Below are positions 39,042 through 40,283 of a stretch of 40,283 nucleotides of DNA, one piece after another. Below the pieces are notes generated by a model, which was given only the letters and a program-made list of their open reading frames with translations, was not told the DNA's origin and made no database searches. How positions within the stretch are numbered: position 1 is the stretch's first letter; each line of letters begins with the position of its first letter. The stretch covers positions 1 to 40,283 of the IMG/VR virus record IMGVR_UViG_3300008954_000110, one strand, 5' to 3'. The position numbers were made by a program, and so were the translations under genes. This stretch comes from a virus.

Positions 39042-39359
39042 TTAGGCGTGGGTGATTGGGAGTCGTCGGACGTAGATGGGGGAGTTCTCTCCGAGGGCCG
39101 CTCCGGCGACGTTGAACTGGAAGTCTTCGGCGGCTTGTTCGTATGAGCAGCCGGTTTCGTCCTGGAGTATTTGGATGCAGACTTCTTCGTCGTAGCAGAC
39201 GGCGGGTTTCAGTCCGACTCTTTCGCCTACGCCGATGACGGCTTTTTCGAATCCGACGGCGACGATGAGTTCTGGGTCGATGTCAGCGAGTAGGTCGAGG
39301 ACGAGCTCGGTGTGTTTGTGTTGCTCGTCATCGGAGGGGGTGGTTGGTCGCGTAATAAT
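39042..39359 (-). CDS. Conserved-type small phage protein with no ATG/GTG/TTG start
   Basis: The leftward frame ending at TAA 39042 encodes a compact protein (PELIVAVGFEKAVIGVGERV, CIQILQDETGCSYEQAAEDF, FNVAGAALGENSPIYVRR). This pattern is, from memory, typical of a common phage protein family of unknown function. The frame is open to a TAG just upstream yet has no ATG, GTG or TTG. ATT at 39357-39359 sits 7 bases after AGGA and would give 105 aa; ATT at 39354 is next. Either a rare ATT start or a sequencing error explains it. Confidence 0.6.
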   Translation of the reverse strand: MITRPTTPSDDEQHKHTELVLDLLADIDPELIVAVGFEKAVIGVGERVGLKPAVCYDEEVCIQILQDETGCSYEQAAEDFQFNVAGAALGENSPIYVRRLPITHA

Positions 39360-39488
39360 GGAACAGTCCTAACAACAAATTGGGTGCGACCGTGAGCGGT
39401 GTGTGTGGGTTTTTTTGGCGAGGTCTTCGGGTTCTAAGGGTGTGTCCGTGAACGGTACTGAACGCCCCGCTGGTTTGTGTATCAGGTT

Positions 39489-40283
39489 TCAGACTCCGCA
39501 CATGCCTTCGCACTCCTGGTTCATCCCGTCGAACAGCCGTAGTTGCCCTGGGTTCTTCCAGTCTTGGAAGCGGACCTCCCTGAGTGGTTTGAGTGATCGG
39601 TGTAGGAAGACGGGTCTTTCGATACCGGACATGGACATGTCCCTGATTTGGTCGTCGATTAGGGCGGCCCTCTCGAACTCCTCGGGCTCGTTATTCTTCA
39701 TGTCCTCCCAGAAGGCGTCGGAGTGGAAGGGGCAGAAAACGCAGGAGGACTTCCCGACTGGCGGGAGGTTTCGTTCCTGGAGGAAGTTGATGCAGTCATC
39801 TCTTGAGAGGTCGGCGTCGATGAGTGGGTAGTGGTTTTCGACCCACTTTGTCCGCGAGGGTTTCATCCTCACGATTTCGTCTGTGGTGATGCCGATCATG
39901 GCCCGGACGTTTTTCTTGCCTGCAATCCTCTGCCCAGGCTTGTAGCCCAGTTGTCGCCGGACCTCCTTCTCTATGGGGTCGATTTTGTACTCCCTGGTGC
40001 ATTGGCACGTGGTGAGGCGTCGGAGGATGGTGGACCGCCCGTCGTCGCCCATGATGAATGCTGGGATGGCGGCGCACCGTTGTCTTTCGCCTTTGTGTCT
40101 TTGGATGATGTGGTCGGAGAGTCTGCCTGCGGACACGATATGCACGGGTAGTCCGTGGCCTTCGAGGATCTCTCTGTAGTCGTCCAGGACTTTGTAGACG
40201 GACTCAGGTTCGTCTCCGGTGTCGGAGAAGATGGCTACGTCGGCCTTTGGGACGTTGTGGAGTCCCAGCGCGGACATGATCGC
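39489..40283 (-). CDS. PP-loop PAPS-reductase-like protein, C-terminal part
   Basis: Continuation of the gene that begins at 182 across the circular join. It contains IFSDTGDEPESVYKVLDDY after the PP-loop, CQC, the Cys motif SSCVFCPFHSDAFW and a final ECEGMCGV, suggesting an Fe-S cluster or zinc site. Members of this superfamily reduce PAPS or insert sulfur into nucleic acids (as DndC or TtcA do). In phages the substrate is usually unknown; DNA or tRNA thiolation or host sulfur diversion are alternatives. Total length about 285 aa. Confidence 0.88.
   Translation of the reverse strand, partial: AIMSALGLHNVPKADVAIFSDTGDEPESVYKVLDDYREILEGHGLPVHIVSAGRLSDHIIQRHKGERQRCAAIPAFIMGDDGRSTILRRLTTCQCTREYKIDPIEKEVRRQLGYKPGQRIAGKKNVRAMIGITTDEIVRMKPSRTKWVENHYPLIDADLSRDDCINFLQERNLPPVGKSSCVFCPFHSDAFWEDMKNNEPEEFERAALIDDQIRDMSMSGIERPVFLHRSLKPLREVRFQDWKNPGQLRLFDGMNQECEGMCGV
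40165..40283. repeat. Terminal direct repeat, right copy
   Basis: Identical to bases 1-119. One copy should be dropped to give the circular map; the coding frame of the PAPS-reductase-like gene continues from here into base 120. Confidence 0.95.

Noticed and set aside
38430-39146. 238-aa plus-strand ORF across the convergent region
   Set aside because: Covers a terminator and a GC-rich palindromic stretch; Arg/Pro/Gly composition, no start context, and opposes the gene at 39042.
39328-39513. 61-aa minus-strand ORF upstream of the ATT-start gene
   Set aside because: No ribosome site, Arg/Thr/Pro-rich, and overlaps the end of the PAPS-reductase-like gene; likely chance.

Overview
This window looks like one complete tailed-phage genome of the podovirus type (short tail, ejection proteins) assembled as a circle. 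Bases 1-119 are repeated exactly at 40165-40283, and a PP-loop/PAPS-reductase-like gene is split across the two ends and reads through intact when they are joined. The non-redundant length is therefore 40164 bp. The DNA is GC-rich, genes are tightly packed with ATGA/GTGA/TAATG stop-start overlaps, and GTG or TTG starts are common. The host cannot be named from the sequence. A small lipoprotein resembling an outer-membrane spanin would favour a Gram-negative host, but this is weak evidence.

Layout. A leftward early/accessory block crosses the join (39042-40283 and 1-870): a small protein with no standard start codon, the PAPS-reductase-like protein and three tiny proteins. A long rightward structural operon (940-28926) follows in virion order: unknown protein, small and large terminase, portal, scaffold, major capsid protein, decoration-like protein, head-tail adaptor, a 1244-aa tail nozzle carrying two inserted lectin-like modules, tail fibre, GNAT acetyltransferase, three internal-virion-type proteins and a 1729-aa ejection-type protein. 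It ends in a membrane/lysis cluster (two holin-like proteins, an embedded lipoprotein), a metallophosphoesterase and several small proteins. No endolysin is recognisable.

A leftward recombination operon (28914-31083) encodes an HTH protein, a lambda-exonuclease/YqaJ-like nuclease and a RecT annealing protein. Next to it lies a roughly 660-bp control region (31084-31745) with palindromic CTGGAGTA sites, a promoter that would give a near-leaderless HTH mRNA, and a possible small structured RNA ending in a clear intrinsic terminator. The rightward block that follows (31746-34638) carries a helicase-loader-like protein, a DpdA/TGT-like transglycosylase, QueD, a 28-codon ORF resembling the start of a cytosine-C5 methyltransferase, and a PD-(D/E)XK-like nuclease. 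This points to a 7-deazaguanine DNA-modification module that depends on host precursors.

A leftward serine-recombinase operon (34683-35983) ends at a strong terminator. The last rightward block (36223-38634) has small membrane peptides, a protein in which a phage N-terminal domain is fused to a YtxJ/bacilliredoxin-like thioredoxin fold, and a Cys-rich conserved phage protein. I see no DNA polymerase, primase, replicative helicase or RNA polymerase, so replication and transcription appear to rely on the host. No tRNA or CRISPR array was found.
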